Positions 6,581 to 13,697 of a DNA stretch of 14,782 nucleotides are shown here, piece by piece. The notes beneath the pieces were generated by a model, which was not told the origin of the DNA, ran no database searches, and saw nothing but the letters and a program-made list of their open reading frames with translations. The stretch covers positions 1 through 14,782 of the forward strand of contig JANLPT010000121.1 of NCBI GenBank assembly GCA_031367405.1. Direction: 5' to 3'. This DNA is from JALHNI01 sp031367405 (GTDB lineage Bacteria; Acidobacteriota; Terriglobia; Bryobacterales; Bryobacteraceae). The position numbers and the translations under genes are program-made. Every line of letters begins with the position of its first letter. The first letter of the stretch is position 1.

Positions 6581-7875
6581 TGGCCCATCGCGTCGTTATT
6601 CTGGGAGGAGGCTTCGGAGGTCTGTACGCCGCGCAAGCTCTCAAGAACGCCGATATCGAATTGACGCTGGTGGATCGTCGCAACTTCCACCTCTTTCAGC
6701 CCCTGCTGTATCAAGTGGCCACCGGCTCACTCTCGCCGGGCGAGATCGCCGCCCCGCTGCGCACCGTGCTCGCCAGCCAAAAGAACTCCCGCGTCCTGCT
6801 CGACGAAGCCATCGGCCTGGACGCGGCCCATCGTCAGTTGATTCTGGCCGACTGCGGTCCCCTGCCCTACGACACGCTGATCATTGCCACCGGTTCGCGC
6901 ACTTCCTACTTCGGCAACGACGCTTGGGAAGAGTTCGCCCCGGGCCTTAAAACCATCGAAGACGCCACGCGCATGCGCCATAAGATGCTCTTTGCCTTTG
7001 AAGAAGCTGAGCGCGAAACCGACCTGGCCGCCCGCCAAGCGTGGCTCACCTTTATCGTGGTGGGCGGCGGTCCCACGGGCGTTGAACTTTCGGGCGCGTT
7101 GGGCGAAATGGCCAACGACACCATGAAGAATGAGTTCGACAACATTAACCCCGAGGATGCCCGAATTATGCTCCTCGATGGCGGCGAACGCATTCTGTCG
7201 AACTATCCGGAAGAGCTTTCGACGGCGGCCGTGAATTCGTTGATCAGGCTCGGGGTGCGCACGCGCAACAAGGTCCGCGTGATTGGCGTCGATGCCGGCG
7301 GCGTCACTTTGAAAACGGCGGCCGGCGAAGAGCGCATTGAGGCGAAGACGGTGTTATGGGGCGCGGGAGTAAAGGCTTCGCCGTTCGGCAAGGTCCTTGG
7401 CGATCAGGCGGGCGCGCCATTGGATAAGGGCGGCCGCGTCTTGGTCGCGCCCGATCTCACCGTGCCGGGCCATCCCGAAATCCTCGTCGTCGGCGATCTC
7501 ACTTCGATGACCCAGGACGGCAATCCGCTGCCCGGCGTCGCGCCCACGGCGATGCAGCAAGGCAAATACGCCGCCCACGTCATCCAAGCCCGTTTGAGTG
7601 GCTCAGCCGCTCCCCCGCCCTTCCGCTACTTCGACAAGGGCTCATTAGCGGTCATCGGCCGCTCCTCCGCCGTCGCCTACTTCGACCACTTCGGCAAACT
7701 CAAGTTCTCCGGCTTATTCGCGTGGCTTTTGTGGCTCTTCATCCACCTGATGTACATCGTCGAATTCCAGAATCGCGTGCTGGTGTTTATTCGCTGGGGC
7801 TTCAACTTCATCACCTTCCAACGGGGTGCCCGCCTGATTACGGGCACCGATGCCTGGTCGCGCAAGCCGGATTGA
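6580..7875 (+). CDS. ndh: Type II NADH:quinone oxidoreductase (NDH-2)
   Basis: This 431-residue flavoprotein has two dinucleotide-binding motifs: GGGFGG (9-14, FAD) and VGGGPTGVELSG (161-172, NADH). Between and after them are the NDH-2 segments NFHLFQPLLYQVATG (35-49) and PTAMQQGKYAAH (about 323-334), near the quinone site. The hydrophobic C-terminus (FSGLFAWLLWLFIHLMYIV) would anchor it to the inner face of the membrane. It transfers electrons from NADH to quinone without pumping protons. The ATG overlaps the recR stop by one base. Its last ~327 bp are repeated at 9652-9978. The two copies agree almost perfectly up to 7721 and diverge after it, so the final ~50 codons may have been acquired by recombination while the protein stayed full length. 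Confidence 0.95.
   Translation: MAHRVVILGGGFGGLYAAQALKNADIELTLVDRRNFHLFQPLLYQVATGSLSPGEIAAPLRTVLASQKNSRVLLDEAIGLDAAHRQLILADCGPLPYDTLIIATGSRTSYFGNDAWEEFAPGLKTIEDATRMRHKMLFAFEEAERETDLAARQAWLTFIVVGGGPTGVELSGALGEMANDTMKNEFDNINPEDARIMLLDGGERILSNYPEELSTAAVNSLIRLGVRTRNKVRVIGVDAGGVTLKTAAGEERIEAKTVLWGAGVKASPFGKVLGDQAGAPLDKGGRVLVAPDLTVPGHPEILVVGDLTSMTQDGNPLPGVAPTAMQQGKYAAHVIQARLSGSAAPPPFRYFDKGSLAVIGRSSAVAYFDHFGKLKFSGLFAWLLWLFIHLMYIVEFQNRVLVFIRWGFNFITFQRGARLITGTDAWSRKPD
7549..7875 (+). repeat. Direct repeat, left copy (3' end of ndh)
   Basis: Aligned by eye with 9652-9978 at a constant offset of 2103 bp. Positions 7549-7721 match at 172 of 173 bases; the only difference is 7596. From 7722 to 7874 there are 17 differences in 153 bases, plus a different stop codon (TGA here, TAG in the right copy). 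Confidence 0.95.
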
Positions 7876-7933
7876 CGGTGGACCTACCAACCCTTCTAAC
7901 TTCTGGGTAGAAACCTTCAGGCCACTGAGGCTC

Positions 7934-8521
7934 CTACTCCGAGGAATTCATGTTCGCGCTGAAGTAGCCCACAATTTCGGCGAGATCCCCGCCGGCCGAG
8001 CCGCAGAAGGCTTGGTCTTGTCGCTGGGACAACTCACGAAGCAGAAGATCAAAAGAGTGACATTGAACACCTTCTGTCTCGAAAAGACGTATTTCCTCGT
8101 CCTCCCTAACGACAGCATGAACCAGATGATATGACCAATTAGCACCTGGCCACATCTGCTCGCGAATCTTCACCTTTTGCGGCGCGCGAAACTTAGAGTC
8201 TACCCATTCGCGTGCGCATTCCGCCATCTGGGTGGAAGTACGAGCGACCGCCGATGCACGCCCCTTTCCCGACTCTTTGGCGATGGTATCCGTAAGCTTG
8301 GATATGTAACCGATCGGCCTAAAACTCGCCTGAACTTCTACGTGCCGACCCGTCACCGAACCATCGGCCTCTAACCTTATCCCCAGCAGGTCAATTTCGC
8401 CCACTCCATGTTTGAGGCCCCGTATCGTAAAGAAGCGGTTCCGATTGAGCCATTCTTCGACTAAACTCTCCGCAAGTAACGCCATGAAACGAGGGTAGCT
8501 CAAGTACTCCCCCGGCCTCAC
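7934..8521 (-). CDS. Predicted PD-(D/E)XK nuclease-fold protein, uncharacterised
   Basis: I do not recognise the family by name. The 195-residue protein has, near its N-terminus, a helix with AESLVEEWLNRN (residues 17-28), then GVGEIDLLG with Asp44, then a strand with RHVEVQ (Glu62, Gln64). This is the order of a PD-(D/E)XK core, with Gln in place of the usual Lys. The restriction enzyme BglII is a known case of Gln at that position. A basic stretch follows (ISKLTDTIAKESGKGRAS) and the C-terminal half shows no motif I know. The frame's GTG start at 8521 has no clear ribosome-binding site; the ATG at 8485, 12 codons in, would still keep the whole core. It lies inside the ndh duplication and is transcribed away from higBA, with 64 nt between the start codons. 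A nuclease role is inference. Confidence 0.6.
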   Translation of the reverse strand: MRPGEYLSYPRFMALLAESLVEEWLNRNRFFTIRGLKHGVGEIDLLGIRLEADGSVTGRHVEVQASFRPIGYISKLTDTIAKESGKGRASAVARTSTQMAECAREWVDSKFRAPQKVKIREQMWPGANWSYHLVHAVVREDEEIRLFETEGVQCHSFDLLLRELSQRQDQAFCGSAGGDLAEIVGYFSANMNSSE

Positions 8522-8550
8522 GAAGCCGCCAACGAGGTCGGAGTCAATGA

Positions 8551-8579
8551 TTGCACTCTTGTTAGCATTTCGCTAACAT
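8551..8579 (+). promoter_or_regulatory. Predicted higBA promoter
   Basis: TTGCAC (8551-8556) and TAACAT (8574-8579) are separated by 17 nt, the optimal sigma-70 spacing. They match 3/6 and 4/6 of consensus. Transcription would begin at about 8585-8587, right at the GTG start codon of the toxin gene, so the mRNA would be leaderless or nearly so. Confidence 0.5.
8560..8578. promoter_or_regulatory. Perfect inverted repeat, likely HigA operator
   Basis: TGTTAGC (8560-8566) and GCTAACA (8572-8578) form a perfect 7-bp palindrome with a 5-nt centre, overlapping the predicted -10 element. HigA-type antitoxins are known to autorepress by binding palindromes in their own promoter. The site also lies between the two divergent genes and could affect both. 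Confidence 0.6.
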
Positions 8580-8585
8580 AAAAGA

Positions 8586-8882
8586 GTGAACGTGATTAAC
8601 CGCAAAGCGGTGCGGCGAATGATGAGAGATCACCCGGAAACCGCTGCGGCATTGGATGCGTGGTGGACGGTTACACGGGCGGCTCGTTGGCAGCACTTCG
8701 AAGAGTGCCGGAGATCTTTCACGACGGCCGATCAGGTGGGCCGCAGCCTGATCTTCGATATCCTCGGAAACAACTACCGGCTGATCACGGTCGTCAGTTG
8801 GCGGAACCAGCGCATTTACGTCAAGGCACTTCTAACTCATCGGGAATACGAAAGGAACACATGGCACAAGTGGGCGTTCTAG
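8586..8882 (+). CDS. higB: HigB-family mRNA interferase toxin
   Basis: This 98-residue protein fits the HigB toxin family of type II toxin-antitoxin systems. It begins NVINRKAVRRMMRDHPE, has a central AWWTVTRAARWQHFEECRRSF, and ends with the RelE-like core LGNNYRLITVVSWRNQRIYVKALLTHREYERNTW. Toxins of this type cut mRNA, usually on the ribosome, when the antitoxin is degraded. Start choice: GTG at 8586, or GTG at 8592 two codons on. Neither has a Shine-Dalgarno, and the promoter position suggests leaderless translation. Toxin-first order is typical of hig loci. The 3' end overlaps higA by 22 nt. Confidence 0.9.
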   Translation: MNVINRKAVRRMMRDHPETAAALDAWWTVTRAARWQHFEECRRSFTTADQVGRSLIFDILGNNYRLITVVSWRNQRIYVKALLTHREYERNTWHKWAF

Positions 8883-9274
8883 ACGAAAAGAAGTATGGCC
8901 GGTTGTTGGGGAAGTACCGCCCCCGGCTCATCCAAAATGACGAAGAGTTCGACCGCTTGGCCGCAGAGCTTGAGGCACTCGACATGATCGAAGAGGAGCG
9001 CAAGCTTGACGCCGAGGAACATGAGCTTCAGGCTTTGCTGGCTCACCTTTGTGTTGAATATGAAGACCGCACCGTCGCGCCACCCAGTTCCACGCCGCTC
9101 GAAGTGCTCCAATTTCTGATGGAGCAGAATGGACTGCGCCCCGTGGACCTCGTAGAAGTCTTCGGCTCCCGCGCCTTGACTTCGCAAGTTTTAAACGGCA
9201 AGCGGGAGATCAGTAAAGCCCACGCTCGCCGTTTGGCGGATCGCTTTCGATTGTCGGTTGAAGCTTTCATTTGA
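8861..9274 (+). CDS. higA: HigA-family antitoxin with C-terminal HTH
   Basis: The 137-residue protein has an acidic, helical N-terminal half (residues 20-65, rich in Glu/Leu; FDRLAAELEALDMIEEERK) that probably wraps the toxin. Its C-terminal Cro/C1-type helix-turn-helix is LEVLQFLMEQNGLRPVDLVE ... SQVLNGKREISKAHARRLADRF. The ATG at 8861 has AAAGGA 5 nt upstream and overlaps the end of higB in another frame. The frame is open further upstream to 8660 but that is only the shadow of higB. The protein should neutralise HigB and repress the operon through the palindrome at 8560-8578. Confidence 0.9.
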   Translation: MAQVGVLDEKKYGRLLGKYRPRLIQNDEEFDRLAAELEALDMIEEERKLDAEEHELQALLAHLCVEYEDRTVAPPSSTPLEVLQFLMEQNGLRPVDLVEVFGSRALTSQVLNGKREISKAHARRLADRFRLSVEAFI

Positions 9275-9323
9275 CGTGAAATGAGCGCCATCAACCGTTT
9301 CACTTCGGGCGAATTCTGCGGCG

Positions 9324-9593
9324 CTAGTCGTCGAGATGTTCAGGAACGCGTTCTATATTTTGTTCGCCCGCCGCTTTCTTGGCTTGGTATTGCTTCATCC
9401 ACGCTTCCCAGCTCTTTCCAGCATCGGTGTCGCGGCCGGTGAAAGTAAGGGTCTTTGCTTCGGAGTAGGGGATGGCTACTTTCTCGCTGGATCCTCGCGG
9501 AAAAAGCCGGATGACGGAGTCTGCCAGGCTAATCGAGGCGCGGCGGTCGAAAATGTAGCCGTCTACAACAGTGCCGTCGCGCTTCACGATCAT
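9324..9593 (-). CDS. Small conserved-type hypothetical protein, probably 5'-truncated
   Basis: The frame gives 89 residues: KRDGTVVDGYIFDRR, then IRLFPRG...KVAIPYSEAKTLTFTGRDTDAGKSWEAW, and a Lys/Glu-rich tail. I recall similar small bacterial proteins with an N-terminal AFDYRGDVT-like segment and a FTGRDTAAGKSWE motif, of no known function. The ATG at 9593 has GGAG 5 nt upstream. However, the codons just before it read LEKAFDYCGDV, which looks like the missing family N-terminus. They run back only to a TGA at 9636-9638, with no start codon between. The ndh repeat begins 13 bp beyond that stop. The gene therefore seems to have lost its beginning at the recombination junction. It may still be translated from the internal ATG. 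It is convergent with higA. Confidence 0.6.
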   Translation of the reverse strand: MIVKRDGTVVDGYIFDRRASISLADSVIRLFPRGSSEKVAIPYSEAKTLTFTGRDTDAGKSWEAWMKQYQAKKAAGEQNIERVPEHLDD

Positions 9594-9651
9594 GACGTCT
9601 CCGCAGTAGTCGAACGCTTTCTCTAACCCCTCGCGTCACTCGGCTTCGGAC

Positions 9652-9978
9652 GCGATGCAGCAAGGCAAATACGCCGCCCACGTCATCCAAGCCCGTTTCA
9701 GTGGCTCAGCCGCTCCCCCGCCCTTCCGCTACTTCGACAAGGGCTCATTAGCGGTCATCGGCCGCTCCTCCGCCGTCGCCTACTTCGACCACTTCGGCAA
9801 ACTCAAGTTCTCCGGCTTATTCGCCTGGCTCCTGTGGCTCGTCATCCACCTGTTGTACATCGTCGAATTCCAGAACCGCGTCCTGGTGTTCATTCGTTGG
9901 GGCTTCAATTTCCTCACCCTCCAACGCGGCGCGCGCCTGATTACGGGCACCGATGCCTGGTCGCACAAGCCGGAGTAG
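9652..9978 (+). pseudogene. Truncated second copy of the ndh 3' end (right direct repeat)
   Basis: This segment repeats the last 327 bp of ndh, codons ~324 to stop. It encodes AMQQGKYAAH through TDAWSHKPE and ends with TAG. It lacks both nucleotide-binding domains, so it cannot be a working dehydrogenase. An ATG at 9655 gives a 107-residue open frame, but with no ribosome-binding site. The first 173 bp match ndh at all but one base (Leu to Phe at 9699). The following 153 bp differ at 17 positions, mostly silent or conservative (Phe/Val, Met/Leu, Ile/Leu, Phe/Leu, Arg/His, Asp/Glu). Conservative change implies that this tail evolved under selection in a working gene, probably as the native end of the resident ndh. 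Confidence 0.92.
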
Positions 9979-9990
9979 GCCCACGTGCAG

Positions 9991-10145
9991 TAAATTAACT
10001 ACGTCGAGATCATTGATTTCATCGCTACCGGGTCCACTTCGGCTGAGGTGGCCAAAACGGGAACGGCGCGGAGATTCGCCAGCACATCGGCTAACTTACT
10101 GCGACAAGGCCCGCTTATATTGGCCGACGATCTTATCCACGTATA
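9991..10145 (+). pseudogene. Possible remnant of a small antitoxin-like protein
   Basis: After the ndh fragment the plus strand reads YVEIIDFIATGSTSAEVA (10000-10053). It resembles the DFIAAGTTPxxV segment that I recall from small bacterial proteins of unknown, possibly antitoxin, function. A TAA stands at 9991-9993 and there is no ATG/GTG/TTG between it and the Tyr codon. The expected FRPS-type continuation is missing, though the frame stays open to a TAA at 10143-10145. The last ~50 bases overlap the lytic transglycosylase gene on the other strand. Evidence is one short motif, so this is tentative. I see nothing else in 9979-10095. Confidence 0.25.
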
Positions 10146-10740
10146 ACTGCGTCTCGCGATAAGGGGGCACGCCGTTGTACCGGGCAACCGCCGCTGGACC
10201 GGCATTGTAAGCCGCCAGGGCGCGCCGTAACTGGTCGGGATGATCCTGATATTGCACCAGCAAGTCTTTCAAAAGCCGCGCACCGGCTTCGGCGTTCTGC
10301 TCCGCATCGTGCGGATCGACGTTGAGCGCAGCCGCTGTTTGCGGCATCAGTTGCATCAGCCCGATCGCCCCTTTGGGCGAGAGCGCCTGGGGATTAAATG
10401 CCGACTCAGCCCGCGCCACCAGCTTGACAAAATCGGCGGGCAGCCCGTGTTTCTCCGCCGCCCGCTCCACCAGTTGTTGGGGCGTGGCAGGTATCTCCGG
10501 GGCCCTCGGAACCGCAACGATGGGCGGCAGGGCGACGACAGCCAGCGCCGCGATCAATTCGAATTCGACGACGTCATGCACCGGTAAGCGCGTGACTCCC
10601 TGCGCCGTATAGAGCAGAACCTCGTTGCCGCTCAGTTCGTGCCGGTCGACGCGGAGCGAGAAACCGTTCGAGAGAACGGCGAGCTCCGCGCCGAAGCTGG
10701 CACAGACGAAGGAAAGCAACATGGCCACGGCACGCATCAC
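10096..10740 (-). CDS. SLT-family lytic transglycosylase
   Basis: This 214-residue exported protein starts with a signal peptide (MRAVAMLLSFVCASFGAEL). A small N-terminal region of about 65 residues and a Pro-rich linker lead to an SLT (soluble lytic transglycosylase) domain from about residue 88. The catalytic Glu is E112 in ARAESAFNP, followed by the signatures GLMQLMP (127-133) and AYNAGP (177-182). It should cleave peptidoglycan glycan strands with formation of 1,6-anhydro-MurNAc. GTG at 10740 opens the frame; the ATG at 10737 is equally good. The GTG lies 2 nt after the stop of the M14 peptidase gene and no separate ribosome-binding site is obvious, so translation is probably coupled. 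Confidence 0.92.
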   Translation of the reverse strand: MMRAVAMLLSFVCASFGAELAVLSNGFSLRVDRHELSGNEVLLYTAQGVTRLPVHDVVEFELIAALAVVALPPIVAVPRAPEIPATPQQLVERAAEKHGLPADFVKLVARAESAFNPQALSPKGAIGLMQLMPQTAAALNVDPHDAEQNAEAGARLLKDLLVQYQDHPDQLRRALAAYNAGPAAVARYNGVPPYRETQLYVDKIVGQYKRALSQ

Positions 10741-10742
10741 TA

Positions 10743-13649
10743 TTAATTGACGCCGCCCAGGTCATTTGCGTTGACTCCCGCGGAAGCGCGGCGCTGCCCT
10801 TTGGCCCGCCCTGCGTCTAAGTTATTGAAATTCAACAACGCATTGAAGAGAAGAAAAAAACTCCCCTGGGTCTGGTGACGCCACATCGGGTTATTGGCGA
10901 ACAGCAAGAAGTGCCCTTGGCCGTGCGGCACGTCGACCACGGCAGGCTTCAGCGCCAATTCGCGACCGCCCGTGAGCATGCCGGAAATGAGCAGATCGCG
11001 CTCTTCAGCGAAACGCAGCACCACCCGGGGGCGCTGACCCTCGGGCAGCACGTAGGCGCGCATTTGCTCCAGCGTTTCGGCAGAAACGGGGGCTTCCTCG
11101 CCGGGAAGTACCGGCGGCCGAGGTTGCGGCGCGACATAGGGCCGCCCTTGGGGGACGTCCGGGTCAGTCGCCGAACCGCGCCCGGTGGGACGCCCGGCGG
11201 CGGCTTCCGGCGTCTCGCGCGGCAGGCCCGTCACGTTGACATTGAGCACCGGGGCTTGGTTAAAGTAAACCGGAAGCGTGCTTCCGTAGCCATACATGAT
11301 CGGGCTCAACTCGTCCGCGATTTGCGACTTAAGGACACTGCCGCGCACGTTCAGCTCACGCGTCTGCTGAATCGTAACGCCATCGATCAGCCCGTAGTCG
11401 ATCGGCAAGGATGCGTTGCCGCCGACGGTGACGAACAAGCCACCGGCGTCGACGAACTTGGCAATGTTTTGGACACCCTCAAGGCCCATGCCGCCGCGAA
11501 TATCGGCGGTCTGGTCAGGCCCGGTGCCGAAGCTTGGCGTCAGCGCGGAAGCCTGCCACGGAATGGGATCGGGCCCCCGCAGAGGCACGCCGTTCACCAG
11601 ACGTTGGGCCGTGGCCGTAACCGGCCCCAGGATGATGACGTCCCACTTGGCACGCAAATTGGCGGCGCGCAGCGCATGGTCTGAGACGTAGTCATAAGGG
11701 ATGCCAAGCTTGTCGAACTCCATGCGATACCAGCCTTCGCTCTGCGTGTTGAGCCAGGTATGCACTAGGGCGACGCGCGGCACGGTGAGCGCATGGGTGG
11801 CTACTTTGGGTAACTCGGCGAGCGCATAAACGGTGAGGCCGAGGTCGCGGGCTTCGCGTTCCACGCGGGCTCGTAAGTCAGCCGGATTGCCTTCCGTTCG
11901 AATGAGAAATGCGCCCGGGCCAAACTCCTTATTGTCGAGGCGGAAGCGCTCTTCAACGGCTTGCATTTTTACGTCTTTCAAGCGCACCCGGAATTGCATC
12001 AGCTCGACATCGGCGTTGTGGGCGATCAAAAAACCGGCTTTGGCGGAGTCGCCCACCATTTTATAGTTTGGTTTCGGTGTTTCGCTCACCAGCGTCATGG
12101 AGGCTTTTAAGATAGCCGGGTCAGTGACGCGAGTGGTGACGATGTTACGCAGGGCTCCGAGGGTCCAGCCGGTGTCGTCATAAGGGCGTGGGTCGCTGGC
12201 ATTGTAATACTGTTGGTCGAGTAACATGTCGGCTTGGCGGCTATAAGGCTGGTCCATGCGGATGACGTAACTGCCTTCGACATTCCCGCCGCTGGTCTCG
12301 GTCAGCCGATGCACTTCGACGCCTTGGGTCCGCAGTAAGTTCAACAACCCAGCCACTTGGCCTGGCCGCGGATCGTTGCCAGGAATCACCCAGGCAGCGG
12401 GGCCCTCCTTAGCGGCCTTTTCCACGCTGCGCTTACTCTTGAGGTAGAAATTCTCGAGGAAGGTGACCTTATTATTGGCCACGTAGTTCATGGCCACCAG
12501 CAAACCGCTTTGCTGTAGATTCACGTTATTCCGCATCGACCAGCGCACTTTTTCAAACGGCGGATTGGGCCGGAACCAGGTACGCGAAGTAGACGCGGCG
12601 GGCAATGTGCGGTCGCGCGTGTCGGCACCGCCATTGCCAAACGTTTCGTAGAATCGGCCAATCGAGTTATGGCCTTGGGCGGCCATGAACATGTAATTTG
12701 CCGCCCAGCCATCGTAGAACCCATGGGTCCAGACACCGGGCACCCCGCGTTTGGTCAGCTCCTCGATTTCGTTATAAGCCATTTTCTGCCATTCGTTGAC
12801 GACGATCGGGTCAATCCAGGCATTGTAAGGGCCCATACCGGTGGAGACATACAAATACGGCACTGACTCGTGTAAGTCATGCATCACCTGAGGATGATAA
12901 TTGAAGAACGTCGCCATCGCCATTTGGCTCAGATTTAAGGAGAGCGCCATGCCGTCACGGTTGTTGTCGTGGGCCACGTACTTACCCCAATAAAGTAAGG
13001 GCGGCGCGACGCGGCCGGGGTTGGCTTTCCGCCAACGGTATAAGTCCACCATACGTTCACGGCCATCCACTTCGGTAACCGGCGTCATCATGATCACCGC
13101 ATTCTGGCGGATGTTGCGGACGAGCGGAGTATCTTCGACAGCGAGACGGTACACCAGTTCCATCAGCATTTCCGGCGAGCCGGTTTCGGGTGAGTGCAGG
13201 CTACCGGTGGTCCAGTAGAAAGGCAATCCTTCGGCGATCAGCGCCTTCGATTCAGCCTCCGTGATCTTCCGCGGATCGGCCAGCTTGGCCGTAATCTCTT
13301 TGAGACGATCAAGACGCTGCAGATTGGCTTCGTCAGAGATCAAAGCCAGAATCGTTTCGCGACCCTCTTCACTCTTGCCGAGCGAGAGAATCCTAACCCG
13401 CGGCGTGGCTTGGGCGACGGCGCGAAAGTAGCGATGGACGTCAGCGGCGTAAGTGAGATGGTCAGGCGCGCCGGCGATGTGGCCGAGGAATTTTTCCGGC
13501 GTGGGGACCGTAGTCGAGGCGGGCAGATGGTCCACCAGTTCGGTGAGGAACTGGGGGTCGGTGGTGAACTGCTTGATCTGGGCACCATAGCCGGGGTCAG
13601 CCGGTTGGGCATTCAGCAGGAGCGGGAGAGCGAAGGCGAGCCACTTCAT
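10743..13649 (-). CDS. Large secreted M14-family zinc carboxypeptidase-like protein
   Basis: The 968-residue protein has a signal peptide ending LLLNAQ (residue 15). An M14 metallopeptidase domain spans about residues 60-400. The zinc ligands are HSPE (H152, E155) and a His in MHDLHES (H257 or H260). HDNNRDG (227-233) is the substrate-binding motif, and E335 in RFYETFGN is the likely catalytic Glu. A linker and a long C-terminal part follow. Residues ~650-780 (VDAGGLFVTVGGNA and DVIILGP) look like the class-I glutamine-amidotransferase-like fold seen in related large proteins. It is expected to act outside the cytoplasm on peptides; the substrate is unknown. The ATG at 13649 has only a weak AAGG upstream. 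It lies 48 nt after the serine hydrolase gene and just before the lytic transglycosylase gene. Confidence 0.9.
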   Translation of the reverse strand: MKWLAFALPLLLNAQPADPGYGAQIKQFTTDPQFLTELVDHLPASTTVPTPEKFLGHIAGAPDHLTYAADVHRYFRAVAQATPRVRILSLGKSEEGRETILALISDEANLQRLDRLKEITAKLADPRKITEAESKALIAEGLPFYWTTGSLHSPETGSPEMLMELVYRLAVEDTPLVRNIRQNAVIMMTPVTEVDGRERMVDLYRWRKANPGRVAPPLLYWGKYVAHDNNRDGMALSLNLSQMAMATFFNYHPQVMHDLHESVPYLYVSTGMGPYNAWIDPIVVNEWQKMAYNEIEELTKRGVPGVWTHGFYDGWAANYMFMAAQGHNSIGRFYETFGNGGADTRDRTLPAASTSRTWFRPNPPFEKVRWSMRNNVNLQQSGLLVAMNYVANNKVTFLENFYLKSKRSVEKAAKEGPAAWVIPGNDPRPGQVAGLLNLLRTQGVEVHRLTETSGGNVEGSYVIRMDQPYSRQADMLLDQQYYNASDPRPYDDTGWTLGALRNIVTTRVTDPAILKASMTLVSETPKPNYKMVGDSAKAGFLIAHNADVELMQFRVRLKDVKMQAVEERFRLDNKEFGPGAFLIRTEGNPADLRARVEREARDLGLTVYALAELPKVATHALTVPRVALVHTWLNTQSEGWYRMEFDKLGIPYDYVSDHALRAANLRAKWDVIILGPVTATAQRLVNGVPLRGPDPIPWQASALTPSFGTGPDQTADIRGGMGLEGVQNIAKFVDAGGLFVTVGGNASLPIDYGLIDGVTIQQTRELNVRGSVLKSQIADELSPIMYGYGSTLPVYFNQAPVLNVNVTGLPRETPEAAAGRPTGRGSATDPDVPQGRPYVAPQPRPPVLPGEEAPVSAETLEQMRAYVLPEGQRPRVVLRFAEERDLLISGMLTGGRELALKPAVVDVPHGQGHFLLFANNPMWRHQTQGSFFLLFNALLNFNNLDAGRAKGQRRASAGVNANDLGGVN

Positions 13650-13697
13650 GCGTATCAGGATACCTTGCGGGCGGGTAATGGATCAGCTGGAGCAGGC

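Noticed and set aside
9276..9303. GTGAAA...TTTCAC inverted repeat after higA as a terminator
   Set aside because: Only 6 bp of stem with a 16-nt loop and no T-run; too weak to call.
7876..9651. Transposase, integrase, IS ends or tRNA attachment site in the cargo
   Set aside because: No recombinase-like protein, terminal inverted repeats, short target duplication or tRNA gene was seen; only the long ndh repeat marks the borders.
10875..11684. Plus-strand frame of 269 codons, and another of 315 codons at 13194-14141
   Set aside because: Both lie opposite clear enzyme genes (M14 peptidase, serine hydrolase), have shadow-type Arg/Gly/His-rich composition and no known motif.
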